Shown piece by piece: positions 1-7,273 of a stretch of 8,455 bases of DNA (the stretch's first letter is position 1; every line of letters begins with the position of its first letter). The translations under genes and the position numbers were made by a program. The notes below the pieces were generated by a model, which saw only the letters and a program-made list of their open reading frames with translations, ran no database searches and was not told the origin of the DNA. This stretch comes from Deinococcus sp. (GTDB lineage Bacteria > Deinococcota > Deinococci > Deinococcales > Deinococcaceae). The stretch is taken from contig NZ_JANYGJ010000257.1 in assembly GCF_025362455.1 (NCBI RefSeq), positions 1 through 8,455 on the forward strand. Reading direction: 5' to 3'.

Positions 1-671
1 GGCAGCGCTCGGCGCACGCTCAGCGCCCCAACCAGGCAGGCGAACATGTTGCTGCTGGCGGCGTCCTCGTCAAAGCCCCTCAGCGGTCCGAAGGCCCGGA
101 AGGCCACGTCGGCCCGGCCCGCATCCAACGTGTAGACGACCAGGCCGGTGGTGCCGGTTCGCTCTCCCACTTCGCGCACGGCGTCCATGTCGAGCTGTAA
201 GGCGTCTAGCTCAGCCAGGCTGCCGATCTGGAGCAGGAGGTTGGGCCGCTGGGTCTGCGCGATCTGAACGCTGGACGGGGTGAAGCCGAGTGAGCTGAAG
301 TCTTCGTCTGGCACCGCCTTCATGCTCACGTCGCCTTGTAATAGTAACCATTCGCCGCCGCACAGTTGAGCCGGAACCTCCTGGCCCTTCATCCAGACGC
401 TCGCCACGTCGGCAATCTGACCCTGCCCAAATAGCCAGCTCAGGGCGGCCAGCGCGGCGCTGTCGCTCTCGCCCTTGTCGCGAGTAGGCGTGAAGACGCG
501 CAGATGGGCGCTGAGGCCGTCCAGTTGTTCGACGAACACGCTCAGCGGCGTTCCAGCAGCACCAGCGCGGGCCTGAAGGTCGCCCGACGCATCTGGAAAG
601 ACGGTGACGGTCTTACCGCCCAACACGTCAGCAGGGGAGAGCACGCGGTAGGCGGTGGAGAAGCTTGTCAT
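1..671 (-). CDS. PhzF-fold isomerase-like protein, probable pseudoenzyme (C-terminus outside window)
   Basis: The 223 visible residues resemble the PhzF / diaminopimelate-epimerase-like family, which normally runs to about 260-300 aa, so the C-terminal part is missing at the left edge. Family landmarks are a beta-strand start with LGGKTVTVFPDA (17-28), RVFTPT (58-63) followed by the SAALAAL helix (71-77), and DEDAASS (201-207), matching the family's EDPATGS loop. An ungapped alignment by eye puts Leu43 where PhzF has its catalytic Glu (NLSET), and Ser71 where it has His (CGHAT); the acidic pair before AASS is kept. Ligand binding without the usual isomerisation is therefore more likely than normal catalysis; this is inference. 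The start at 671 has a weak GGAAAA about 8 nt upstream; an in-frame ATG at 689 adds six residues. No TANNNT box is visible, so read-through from the upstream homocitrate synthase gene, 122 bp away, is possible. Confidence 0.72.
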   Translation of the reverse strand, partial: MTSFSTAYRVLSPADVLGGKTVTVFPDASGDLQARAGAAGTPLSVFVEQLDGLSAHLRVFTPTRDKGESDSAALAALSWLFGQGQIADVASVWMKGQEVPAQLCGGEWLLLQGDVSMKAVPDEDFSSLGFTPSSVQIAQTQRPNLLLQIGSLAELDALQLDMDAVREVGERTGTTGLVVYTLDAGRADVAFRAFGPLRGFDEDAASSNMFACLVGALSVRRAL

Positions 672-758
672 GTCTTTATTTTCCGGCATTTGGACATTGG
701 TGTTCAGTGCTTGCCCGTATCGCCCTTCCCGCGCCCTTACTTTTCCCACTCCCCACGA

Positions 759-793
759 CCCACTTCCGCCCTGCCCACGCGCCACAAGCCGCC
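759..793. repeat. Short copy of a heptad-type intergenic repeat downstream of hcs
   Basis: This lies just beyond the stop codon of the homocitrate synthase gene. It contains CCCACTTCC (759-767) and CCACGCGCCACA (775-786), both found again, in the same order and orientation, downstream of the malic enzyme gene (2176-2184 and 2223-2234). The heptads ACGCGCC (777-783) and ACAAGCC (784-790) are contiguous. In the transcript of the minus-strand gene the element reads G/U-rich (GGCUUGUGGCGCGUGG). It is a short version of the repeat at 2176-2238; its function is unknown. Confidence 0.5.
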
Positions 794-1990
<1,197 letters not shown>

Positions 1991-2026
1991 TTGGAAAGTG
2001 TAGCGCCGGAATTTTACGAATGTCAA
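1991..2026 (-). promoter_or_regulatory. hcs promoter giving a probable leaderless mRNA
   Basis: On the minus strand a perfect -35 TTGACA (2021-2026) is followed by an 18-bp spacer and the -10 TACACT (1997-2002). Six bases separate the -10 from the ATG, which places the expected transcription start on the A of the start codon. No Shine-Dalgarno is present. A second TTGACA lies exactly 25 bp further upstream (2046-2051). Confidence 0.75.
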
Positions 2027-2175
2027 GCCAAAAGCGGCAAATAACTGTCAAATGAAAAGTGGCTGGTCGAAAACAGAGCCGGGTTCAGGCGGCGCCCAGG
2101 ATGACGAGTAGCGGCCCATCACGGCCCAGGTCGGGTCAGCACCGCCAACGCTCAGCCTTCCCGCCATGCCTGTTC

Positions 2176-2238
2176 CCCACTTCCAAATCTTTTCTCACAA
2201 GCTACAAGCCATAAGCCGCAAGCCACGCGCCACAGGCG
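2176..2238. repeat. Heptad tandem repeat (RCAAGCC-like) downstream of the malic enzyme gene
   Basis: Six contiguous 7-bp units run from 2197 to 2238: ACAAGCT, ACAAGCC, ATAAGCC, GCAAGCC, ACGCGCC, ACAGGCG. They are preceded by CCCACTTCC (2176-2184) and a pyrimidine-rich TCTTTTCTC tract. The element sits 12 bp beyond the malic enzyme stop and shares two blocks with the shorter copy after hcs (759-793). It does not code: no reading frame here has a start signal or recognisable protein. It probably belongs to a dispersed intergenic repeat family. Confidence 0.6.
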
Positions 2239-2250
2239 GCGCTCCGCGCC
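2238..2250 (-). terminator. Small GC hairpin directly after the malic enzyme stop
   Basis: GGCGC (2238-2242) and GCGCC (2246-2250) form a 5-bp stem with a 3-nt loop abutting the TGA stop. No U-run follows it in the transcript; the heptad repeat comes next. It may stabilise the 3' end or help termination, but it is too short to be a confident intrinsic terminator. Confidence 0.25.
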
Positions 2251-4008
2251 TCACAACTCCATCTTCCCGTCCGCCGCCAGCCGCAGCGGCAGGTATTTGG
2301 GCTGCCAGAAGCGCCGCTGCACGAACTCGGCCAGCTCGGCTTCGGTCAGGTTGCGCACCCGGCGCTCGGCGGCCACGCCTTCAAAAATGGCCTGCCGGGC
2401 CACCCGCACCGCCACCTTCACCGACACGTCCCTGATGCAGTCGATGGGTGGGTAGACCCGCCCGCCGTGCGCCGCCGTCTCGTCGGCCAGGGTTTCGGCG
2501 GCGGCCATAATCATGCCGTCGGTGATCTCGCGTGCCCGGCTGATGATGGCGCCGAAGCCCAGCCCCGGAAAGATAAAGGCGTTGTTGCCCTGGCCGATGG
2601 GGTGGGCCTTGCCGTTCAGGTGAACGTCGGCAAAGGGGCTGCCGGACGCGACGATGGCGGCGCCGTTCGTCCACCGCAGGGCGTCTTCGGGCTGAACTTC
2701 CACATGGGCGGTGGGGTTGGACAGTGGAAAGACGATGGGCCGGGCCGCATTGCCGTGCAGCGCCTCGATGATGGCGTGGCCGAACAGCCCCGGCACGCCC
2801 GACAGGCCCAGTAGCGCGGTGGCGCCCGAATACTTGACGGTTTCGAGCAGGCTGGGCCACTCGCCCGCCGTGAGCTGGGCCTGAACCGGCCAGTGCGCCA
2901 CGTCGTCGTGGGTTTTGGCGAAGCTGAGCTGGTGGTCCTCCAAGTGCTGCCCGTGCATCAGCAGCCCGGCGCGGTCCACCACGTAGACCCGGCTGGCGGC
3001 CTGTGCTGGAGTCAGACCGGCGCGCACCAGGCCCGAACGGATCATGCCCGCCACGCCGATGCCGCCCGCCCCGGCGCCGACGATCACGAACACCTGGTCC
3101 TGAAAACGCTCGCCCTTGAGTCTGGCGGCGCTGATGAGGCCCGAAAGCGCCATCGCCCCGGTGCCCTGGATGTCGTCGTTGAAGCTGGGAATGACCTTGC
3201 GGTAGCGGCCCAGCACATGAAAGGCGGTGCCGCGCGCAAAATCCTCCCACTGGATGATCGCCTTGGGATACCTCGCCGAGACGGCTTCCACAAAGTGGTC
3301 CAGAAACTCGTCGTAGGCGGTGCCGGTCAGCCGGGTGTGATGCACGCCCAGGTATAGCGGATCGTCGATCAGGTCCTGGCGGTTGGTGCCCACGTCCAGC
3401 TCGACGGGCAGCGTTTTATCCGGCCCTACGCCGCCCGCCGCCGTGTAGAGGCTGAGCTTGCCAATGGAGATGGCCATGCCCCCGAAACCCTGATCGCCGA
3501 TGCCCAGAATGGCGCTCGAATCGGTGGCGACGATCATTCGCACGTCGTCGAGCGGGACGTTTTGCAGCATCTCGTCGACCCGGCTGACGTCCTGGGTGCT
3601 GACCGACAGCCCACGCGGATAGCGGTAGATGTGGCTAAAGACCCGCACCGCCTCGCCCACCGTGGGCGTGTAGAGGATCGGCAGCAGCTCCTCTAAGTGA
3701 TCGGCCAGGATGCCGTAGAACAGCACCTCGTTGCGGTCTTGCAGGGCACGCATGAACTCGTGCTTGTCTAGGTCGCTGACCTGCTGGCGGTAGCGCCGGA
3801 AGGTGCGCTCCTTTTGCTCCTCGAAGGTGGAGGTGTGCGGCGGCACCAGGCCCTCTAATTTCAGCAGTCGCCGCTCGTCGGGGGTAAAGCCGGTGGATTT
3901 GTTGAGCAGCGGAATATGCAGCAGCGAGAACCCGGTGACGCGCACGCTGAGGTAGCGGTGTCCGTCGGGGCCGCGCACGACATCGTAATAGCGGGAAACC
4001 TGGGCCAT
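2251..4008 (-). CDS. maeA: NAD-dependent malic enzyme (oxaloacetate-decarboxylating type)
   Basis: This 585-aa protein has the full-length malic enzyme architecture, an N-terminal malic domain then an NAD-binding domain, and should convert L-malate to pyruvate and CO2 with reduction of NAD(P)+. Catalytic residues match the human mitochondrial enzyme almost number for number: Tyr113 in LYTPTVGEA, Lys184 in SIGKLSLYTA, and metal ligands Glu255-Asp256 (QWEDFA) and Asp279 (FNDDIQGTG). The dinucleotide motif is GAGAGGIGVA (311-320), and Asp344 follows strand 2 (YVVD). The C-terminal FPLSNPT motif is also present. One oddity is the malate-binding Arg of the usual DGERILGxGD motif: here the stretch is DSSAILGIGD (163-172), with Ala166 at the Arg position. 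NAD rather than NADP is assumed from the large-subunit type, not proven. The ATG at 4008 lies 10 nt behind a TACACT box, with no Shine-Dalgarno. The next gene upstream, the channel, ends 93 bp away. Confidence 0.93.
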   Translation of the reverse strand: MAQVSRYYDVVRGPDGHRYLSVRVTGFSLLHIPLLNKSTGFTPDERRLLKLEGLVPPHTSTFEEQKERTFRRYRQQVSDLDKHEFMRALQDRNEVLFYGILADHLEELLPILYTPTVGEAVRVFSHIYRYPRGLSVSTQDVSRVDEMLQNVPLDDVRMIVATDSSAILGIGDQGFGGMAISIGKLSLYTAAGGVGPDKTLPVELDVGTNRQDLIDDPLYLGVHHTRLTGTAYDEFLDHFVEAVSARYPKAIIQWEDFARGTAFHVLGRYRKVIPSFNDDIQGTGAMALSGLISAARLKGERFQDQVFVIVGAGAGGIGVAGMIRSGLVRAGLTPAQAASRVYVVDRAGLLMHGQHLEDHQLSFAKTHDDVAHWPVQAQLTAGEWPSLLETVKYSGATALLGLSGVPGLFGHAIIEALHGNAARPIVFPLSNPTAHVEVQPEDALRWTNGAAIVASGSPFADVHLNGKAHPIGQGNNAFIFPGLGFGAIISRAREITDGMIMAAAETLADETAAHGGRVYPPIDCIRDVSVKVAVRVARQAIFEGVAAERRVRNLTEAELAEFVQRRFWQPKYLPLRLAADGKMEL

Positions 4009-4014
4009 GAATAG

Positions 4015-4032
4015 CCAGAGTGTACCCTCTGG
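4015..4032 (-). promoter_or_regulatory. Candidate -10 box and palindrome upstream of malic enzyme
   Basis: The minus strand carries TACACT (4019-4024), the same hexamer as the hcs -10 box, ending 10 nt before the malic enzyme ATG. This suggests a leader of only about 3-4 nt. It lies within a perfect inverted repeat CCAGAG-N6-CTCTGG (4015-4020 and 4027-4032) that could be an operator or a chance palindrome. No good -35 box is visible. Confidence 0.42.
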
Positions 4033-4077
4033 GCACCCCGACTTCGGCGGTCCCGGCGCGGTAACAGCCGATATGAG

Positions 4078-4101
4078 CCAGCGACGGGGCCAGCGACGGG
4101 G
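4078..4101. repeat. Perfect 12-bp tandem duplication after the channel stop
   Basis: CCAGCGACGGGG occurs twice head to tail (4078-4089 and 4090-4101) and abuts the TAG stop of the channel gene (4102-4104). It lies in the 93-bp gap before malic enzyme. It is most simply a slippage duplication. Confidence 0.85.
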
Positions 4102-5160
4102 CTACCGGCTGGGCGTCTTTACAGGTGGGGTGGCCTCGGTGCCACTCAGGTGCGCGATGTCCACGTACAGCTCGCCTGCCGGGCTGCGGCGAAACAGGTC
4201 GCTGAAGCGGTGGTGCCACCTGAGTTCATGGGCCTTGTAGGAACTGCGGGCGTGGATGGTCTGCTGCACGGCCTCGTCGAGCGCCGAGAACAGCACCAGA
4301 ATCTCGGCGTCGTGGTCGCGCAGCGATTGCGGGGTGGCGCCCCAGTACGGACTCTGTGGCGTGATCGGGTGAACGATGGTCCAGGCCAGCGGAAAGAGCG
4401 TGACCTGCGCGCGTTCCAGCTCCAGCGGCGTGAAGCTGCGTTTGCGCCGCTGTGCGGTAAGTGCCGGGGCGCCCTGGCCGGGCGGCGTCTGAGCTTCGGG
4501 GGTCTGAGCTTCGGGGGTCTGGGTTTCCGGCGTTTGGGTTTCGGGCGCCGTCTGGGCTTTGGGCGCCGTGAACTGGGTATGCACCACCTCGATGCGGGCG
4601 TTCATCAGTTGGCTGCGCCGCCCGTTGACCAGCCGGAACATCAGCGCCTGGCCGCCTTCAAACGGCGCGACCACCGCCCAGTGGCTGAACAGGATGCGGC
4701 TCTGGGGGCGCGAAAAGCGGGCGAACAGCACCCCCGTCGCCAGCGCCACGCCCAGCAGGCTGACGAAGGCTTCGAGTGTCACGGTCAGCTCGGCGGCCAG
4801 CGACACCGGATAGACGTGCCCGTAGCCGATGGTCCCGAAGGTCTGCACGCTGAAAAAAAAGCAGGCCAGGTAGCGGGCCTCGCCCAGCCGGGGCAGCTCA
4901 CTCAGGGCGCCCGCGCCCATGCTGAAATAGGCCAGCCCGAAGAGGGCATTGAGCGCCAGGTACAGCCCACCCATGCTCAGGAAAAACAGCCACCACGGCG
5001 CGGTCAGCAGCGCACCGTAGACGCTGATAGCCTGCCAGCCCAGGCCCCGGCGCTCGACGTTGAACGTTCCGTCTTTGTTGAGGTAGCGTTCGCCCGATTC
5101 CTCGCTCACCACCCGGCCCAGGCCCAGGTCGTCCGGTGGGCGGCTGAAGGGAGAGGTCAT
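4102..5160 (-). CDS. Inward-rectifier (KirBac-type) potassium channel with an expanded repeat insert
   Basis: This 352-aa protein is a two-transmembrane prokaryotic Kir channel that should conduct K+ across the inner membrane as a tetramer. An amphipathic lead-in (about 38-50) precedes TM1 (about 48-80). A pore helix and the selectivity filter TFGTIGYG (107-114) follow, then TM2 (about 121-148). The rest is the Kir immunoglobulin-like cytoplasmic domain: RPQSRILFS (151-159), ALMFRLVNGRRSQL (172-185), FTPLELE (243-249), WTIVHPITPQSPYWG (260-274), and a SYKAHELRW strand (307-315). An unusual low-complexity insert of Pro-Glu-x-Gln-Thr pentads (about 206-225) followed by a basic QRRKR (237-241) sits between strands of the cytoplasmic domain. 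The frame extends to a TTG at 5178, but the ATG at 5160 is preferred because a TATGCT box ends 6 nt before it. The gene diverges from lysS. Confidence 0.9.
   Translation of the reverse strand: MTSPFSRPPDDLGLGRVVSEESGERYLNKDGTFNVERRGLGWQAISVYGALLTAPWWLFFLSMGGLYLALNALFGLAYFSMGAGALSELPRLGEARYLACFFFSVQTFGTIGYGHVYPVSLAAELTVTLEAFVSLLGVALATGVLFARFSRPQSRILFSHWAVVAPFEGGQALMFRLVNGRRSQLMNARIEVVHTQFTAPKAQTAPETQTPETQTPEAQTPEAQTPPGQGAPALTAQRRKRSFTPLELERAQVTLFPLAWTIVHPITPQSPYWGATPQSLRDHDAEILVLFSALDEAVQQTIHARSSYKAHELRWHHRFSDLFRRSPAGELYVDIAHLSGTEATPPVKTPSR
4487..4564. repeat. 15-bp in-frame minisatellite inside the channel gene
   Basis: Two perfect copies of GTCTGAGCTTCGGGG (4487-4501 and 4502-4516) are followed by diverged copies at 4517-4531, 4532-4546 and, after a 3-bp insertion, 4550-4564. 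Each 15-bp unit encodes one pentad (P-E-A-Q-T or P-E-T-Q-T). The identical copies at one end and drifted copies at the other suggest recent growth by slippage or unequal exchange. The unit is a multiple of three, so the frame is kept. Confidence 0.9.
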
Positions 5161-5195
5161 GTGCGGAGCATAAGTCAAATCTTGTGCTCTGTTCC
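5161..5195 (-). promoter_or_regulatory. Channel-gene promoter, probable leaderless start
   Basis: On the minus strand TATGCT (5167-5172) ends 6 nt before the ATG at 5160, the same spacing as at hcs. A weak -35 GGAACA (5190-5195) lies 17 bp upstream. No Shine-Dalgarno is present between the -10 box and the ATG. This supports the ATG at 5160 over the in-frame TTG at 5178. Confidence 0.6.
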
Positions 5196-5219
5196 GGAGC
5201 TCACGGCGGCACAGGCGCG

Positions 5220-5238
5220 TCCGGCAGCATGAGCCGGA
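5220..5238. promoter_or_regulatory. Inverted repeat in the divergent channel/lysS region
   Basis: TCCGGC (5220-5225) and GCCGGA (5233-5238) form a perfect 6-bp inverted repeat with a 7-bp centre, midway between the two divergent promoters. A TCCGGA palindrome also lies at 5193-5198. It could be an operator; in GC-rich DNA chance is a serious alternative. Confidence 0.3.
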
Positions 5239-5274
5239 AGGAATTGCCTGGCTACGCCGTGCAAACTGAGCCGG

Positions 5275-5310
5275 TTCGTGCCCTGCCCCGGAAAACCTAT
5301 ACTGGAGGTT
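5275..5310 (+). promoter_or_regulatory. lysS promoter, probable leaderless start
   Basis: A near-consensus -10 TATACT (5298-5303) ends 7 nt before the ATG at 5311, putting the expected transcription start at or next to the start codon. The -35 region (TTCGTG at 5275-5280 with a 17-bp spacer) is poor. GGAGG (5304-5308) lies only 2 nt from the ATG, too close for an ordinary Shine-Dalgarno and overlapping the expected untranscribed stretch. Confidence 0.62.
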
Positions 5311-6876
5311 ATGTCAGCCGACGATTCAGTCAATCCCGACTCCAACGATCAGCCACCGCGCCACCTTCACGAGCAGACCGTCGCCCGGCTGAGCAACCTC
5401 TCCGCTCTGGTCGAGGCGGGCTTTGAAGCCTATCCCTACAGCTACCCCCAGACCCATCACGCCGCCGAGGTGTTGGCCGCGCACCCCAGCGGTGAAATCG
5501 GTGACAGGTGGGAGGCCGAAACCTATAGCCTGGCCGGGCGGGTGATGCTGCTGCGCCACATGGGCGGCGCGGCCTTCATGGACCTGCAAGACGAGAGCGG
5601 CACCATTCAGCTCTACTTCGGCAAGAAGACCACCGAACAGTTTGCGGCCACCAAGAAGATCGACGTGGGCGACATCATCGGCGTGAAGGGCTTTGCGTTT
5701 ATTACCAAGACCGGGCAACTGACCATCGAAGTCCAGAGCTGGACGCCGCTGGTCAAGAGCCTGCACCCGCTGCCCAGCAAGTTTCACGGCCTTCAGGACG
5801 AGGAGTTGCGGGCACGGCGCCGCTACGTGGACCTGATGATTAACCCTCAGAGCCGCGAAACCTACCGGACCCGCTCGAAGATCGTGCGCGGCATCCGGCG
5901 CTTTTTCGACGACAAAGGCTTCATGGAGGTCGAAGGCCCCACGCTTCAGACCGTGCCCGGCGGCACCGAGGCTAAACCCTTCAAGACCTTTCACAACGCC
6001 CTGTCACACGAGTTTTCGATGCGGATCAGCCTGGAGCTGTACCTCAAGCGGCTGCTGGTCGGCGGTTTCGAGAAGGTCTACGAGATTGGCCGCAATTACC
6101 GCAACGAGGGCGTGGACCGCACCCATAACCCGGAATTCACCATGCTGGAAGCGTACTTCGCCTACGACGACTACAACGGCATGATGGCACTGGTCGAAAC
6201 CATGCTGCACGGCCTGGTCGTGGAGCTGCACGGCACGCCGGTCATCCAGTACCAGGGCCGGAGTGTGGATTTCAGCTTGCCGTTCAGGCGTCTGGATTTC
6301 GTCACGGCCCTGAAGGACGCCGCTGGGCTCGACTTCGATCCGCTGAATCTGGCCCAACTTCGCGCCTGGAGCGACGCCAGGCACCCCGAATTTCGCAAGG
6401 TGCCGGACTATAAACTGCTCGACAAGCTCGGCGGCGAGTACGTGGAGCCGACGCTGATTCACCCGACCTTTCTGGTCGATATGCCGCTGGTCATCAGCCC
6501 GCTGGTCAAGGCGCACCGCAGCCGCCCCGGCCTGGCCGAACGCGCCGATCTGTACGTGGCCGGGTTCGAGCTGGCGCCGATCTATTCCGAGCTCAACGAC
6601 GCCCTGGTGCAGCGTGAGCGCTTCGAGGCCCAGACGGTTCGGCGCGACGCCGGAGACGACGAGGCCCACGAGCAGGACGAGGACTTTCTGCTGGCGCTCG
6701 AATACGGCATGCCGCCCACCGCCGGTATGGGCATGGGCATCGACCGCCTGACCATGCTGCTGACCGACAAGAGCAGCATCCGCGACGTGCTGCTGTTTCC
6801 GCTGCTCAAGCCCGAAGACGGCCAGCCGGACGGCTTTGACCCGCACACGCCGCTGCCGGAAGCTGAGCCGTCCTGA
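5311..6876 (+). CDS. lysS: Lysyl-tRNA synthetase, class II
   Basis: This 521-aa enzyme charges tRNA(Lys) with lysine in the cytoplasm, using ATP. The N-terminal OB-fold anticodon-binding domain spans about 70-150 (SLAGRVMLLR, FMDLQDESG, IQLYF). The linker signature KFHGLQDEELRARRRYVDL (157-175) is typical of bacterial class II LysRS. Class II motif 1 falls around 205-225 (MEVEGPTLQTVPGGTEAKPF), motif 2 around 257-282 (YEIGRNYRNEG then HNPEFTMLE, with Arg264), and motif 3 at 472-484 (GMGMGIDRLTMLL, with Arg479). The lysine-site segment FELAPIYSELND (419-430) is intact. Length is slightly above the usual 490-510 aa because of an acidic C-terminal tail and a hydrophilic N-terminus. The frame opens at a GTG (5278), but the ATG at 5311 fits the TATACT box. 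It diverges from the channel gene and is closed by its own terminator. Confidence 0.97.
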   Translation: MSADDSVNPDSNDQPPRHLHEQTVARLSNLSALVEAGFEAYPYSYPQTHHAAEVLAAHPSGEIGDRWEAETYSLAGRVMLLRHMGGAAFMDLQDESGTIQLYFGKKTTEQFAATKKIDVGDIIGVKGFAFITKTGQLTIEVQSWTPLVKSLHPLPSKFHGLQDEELRARRRYVDLMINPQSRETYRTRSKIVRGIRRFFDDKGFMEVEGPTLQTVPGGTEAKPFKTFHNALSHEFSMRISLELYLKRLLVGGFEKVYEIGRNYRNEGVDRTHNPEFTMLEAYFAYDDYNGMMALVETMLHGLVVELHGTPVIQYQGRSVDFSLPFRRLDFVTALKDAAGLDFDPLNLAQLRAWSDARHPEFRKVPDYKLLDKLGGEYVEPTLIHPTFLVDMPLVISPLVKAHRSRPGLAERADLYVAGFELAPIYSELNDALVQRERFEAQTVRRDAGDDEAHEQDEDFLLALEYGMPPTAGMGMGIDRLTMLLTDKSSIRDVLLFPLLKPEDGQPDGFDPHTPLPEAEPS

Positions 6877-6895
6877 TCTGAGCGACCGATGAATG

Positions 6896-6930
6896 CTGGG
6901 ACGCCGATTCAAAAGCGTCCCAGTTGTGTT
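6896..6930 (+). terminator. Intrinsic terminator of lysS
   Basis: A perfect 9-bp inverted repeat CTGGGACGC (6896-6904) and GCGTCCCAG (6915-6923) with a 10-nt loop is followed by TTGTGTT. It begins 19 bp after the lysS stop. On the minus strand the sequence after the stem is CATTC, so it fits lysS much better than the convergent gene. Confidence 0.85.
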
Positions 6931-6953
6931 ACCACTCACTTGAGATTTGTTCC

Positions 6954-7223
6954 TCAGATGCTGATTTCGCCGTTGCGCACCTGATTCGGTGCAGGCCGCA
7001 GCCAGTCGAATTGCCAGGGCTCGCTGGGCAGGCCACGGCTGACCTGTACGGTGGCGCCGCTGGAGAATTGCCACCGTTCGGTCTCGCGGCCCGGCCTGAG
7101 CCCGAACAGGCGGCTGGGCGTAGTGAAGCGGTCCGAGCGCAAGGTGCTGACCTGGCACTCTTCGCCGTGCCAGAGCCTGAGCTGGCGGCCTTGGTGGTCG
7201 ATGCGGACAGGTGCTGTACTCAT
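6954..7223 (-). CDS. Small protein of unknown function (89 aa)
   Basis: I do not recognise this 89-aa protein. It is soluble-looking, with no signal peptide or membrane segment, rich in Arg, Trp and Gln, and shows alternating hydrophobic/polar stretches (QLRLWHGEE at 14-22, RWQFSSGATVQVSRG at 50-64, WQFDWLRP at 70-77) suggesting a small beta-rich fold. The tryptophans (18, 51, 70, 74) are regularly spread, which would be unusual for a spurious frame. Support for a real gene comes from a good Shine-Dalgarno AAGGAG (7229-7234) 5 nt before the ATG, a plausible promoter upstream, and clean convergent placement 77 bp after lysS with a terminator between. Unlike its neighbours it appears to have a leadered mRNA. 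No partner gene is apparent. Confidence 0.68.
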   Translation of the reverse strand: MSTAPVRIDHQGRQLRLWHGEECQVSTLRSDRFTTPSRLFGLRPGRETERWQFSSGATVQVSRGLPSEPWQFDWLRPAPNQVRNGEISI

Positions 7224-7273
7224 GCGCTCTCCTTAAGTTCTCATAGTTTAAGCGTCCGGTTCTTCCGGACAAA
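7224..7273 (-). promoter_or_regulatory. Promoter, Shine-Dalgarno and inverted repeat upstream of the 89-aa gene
   Basis: On the minus strand TTGTCC (7268-7273), a 17-bp spacer and TAAACT (7245-7250) form a plausible promoter. The Shine-Dalgarno AAGGAG (7229-7234) lies 5 nt before the ATG. TCCGG-N6-CCGGA (7255-7270) is an inverted repeat between the -35 and -10 boxes, a position where a repressor could bind. Confidence 0.55.

Noticed and set aside
2176..2238. CRISPR array
   Set aside because: Units are 7 bp, contiguous and without spacers; no cas genes nearby.
2381..3250. 289-codon frame in the malic enzyme region
   Set aside because: Out-of-frame shadow of the malic enzyme on the same strand.
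4150..5232. Plus-strand 360-codon frame opposite the channel
   Set aside because: Antisense shadow; Arg/Gln/Gly-rich composition and no start signal, while the minus strand has a clear Kir channel.
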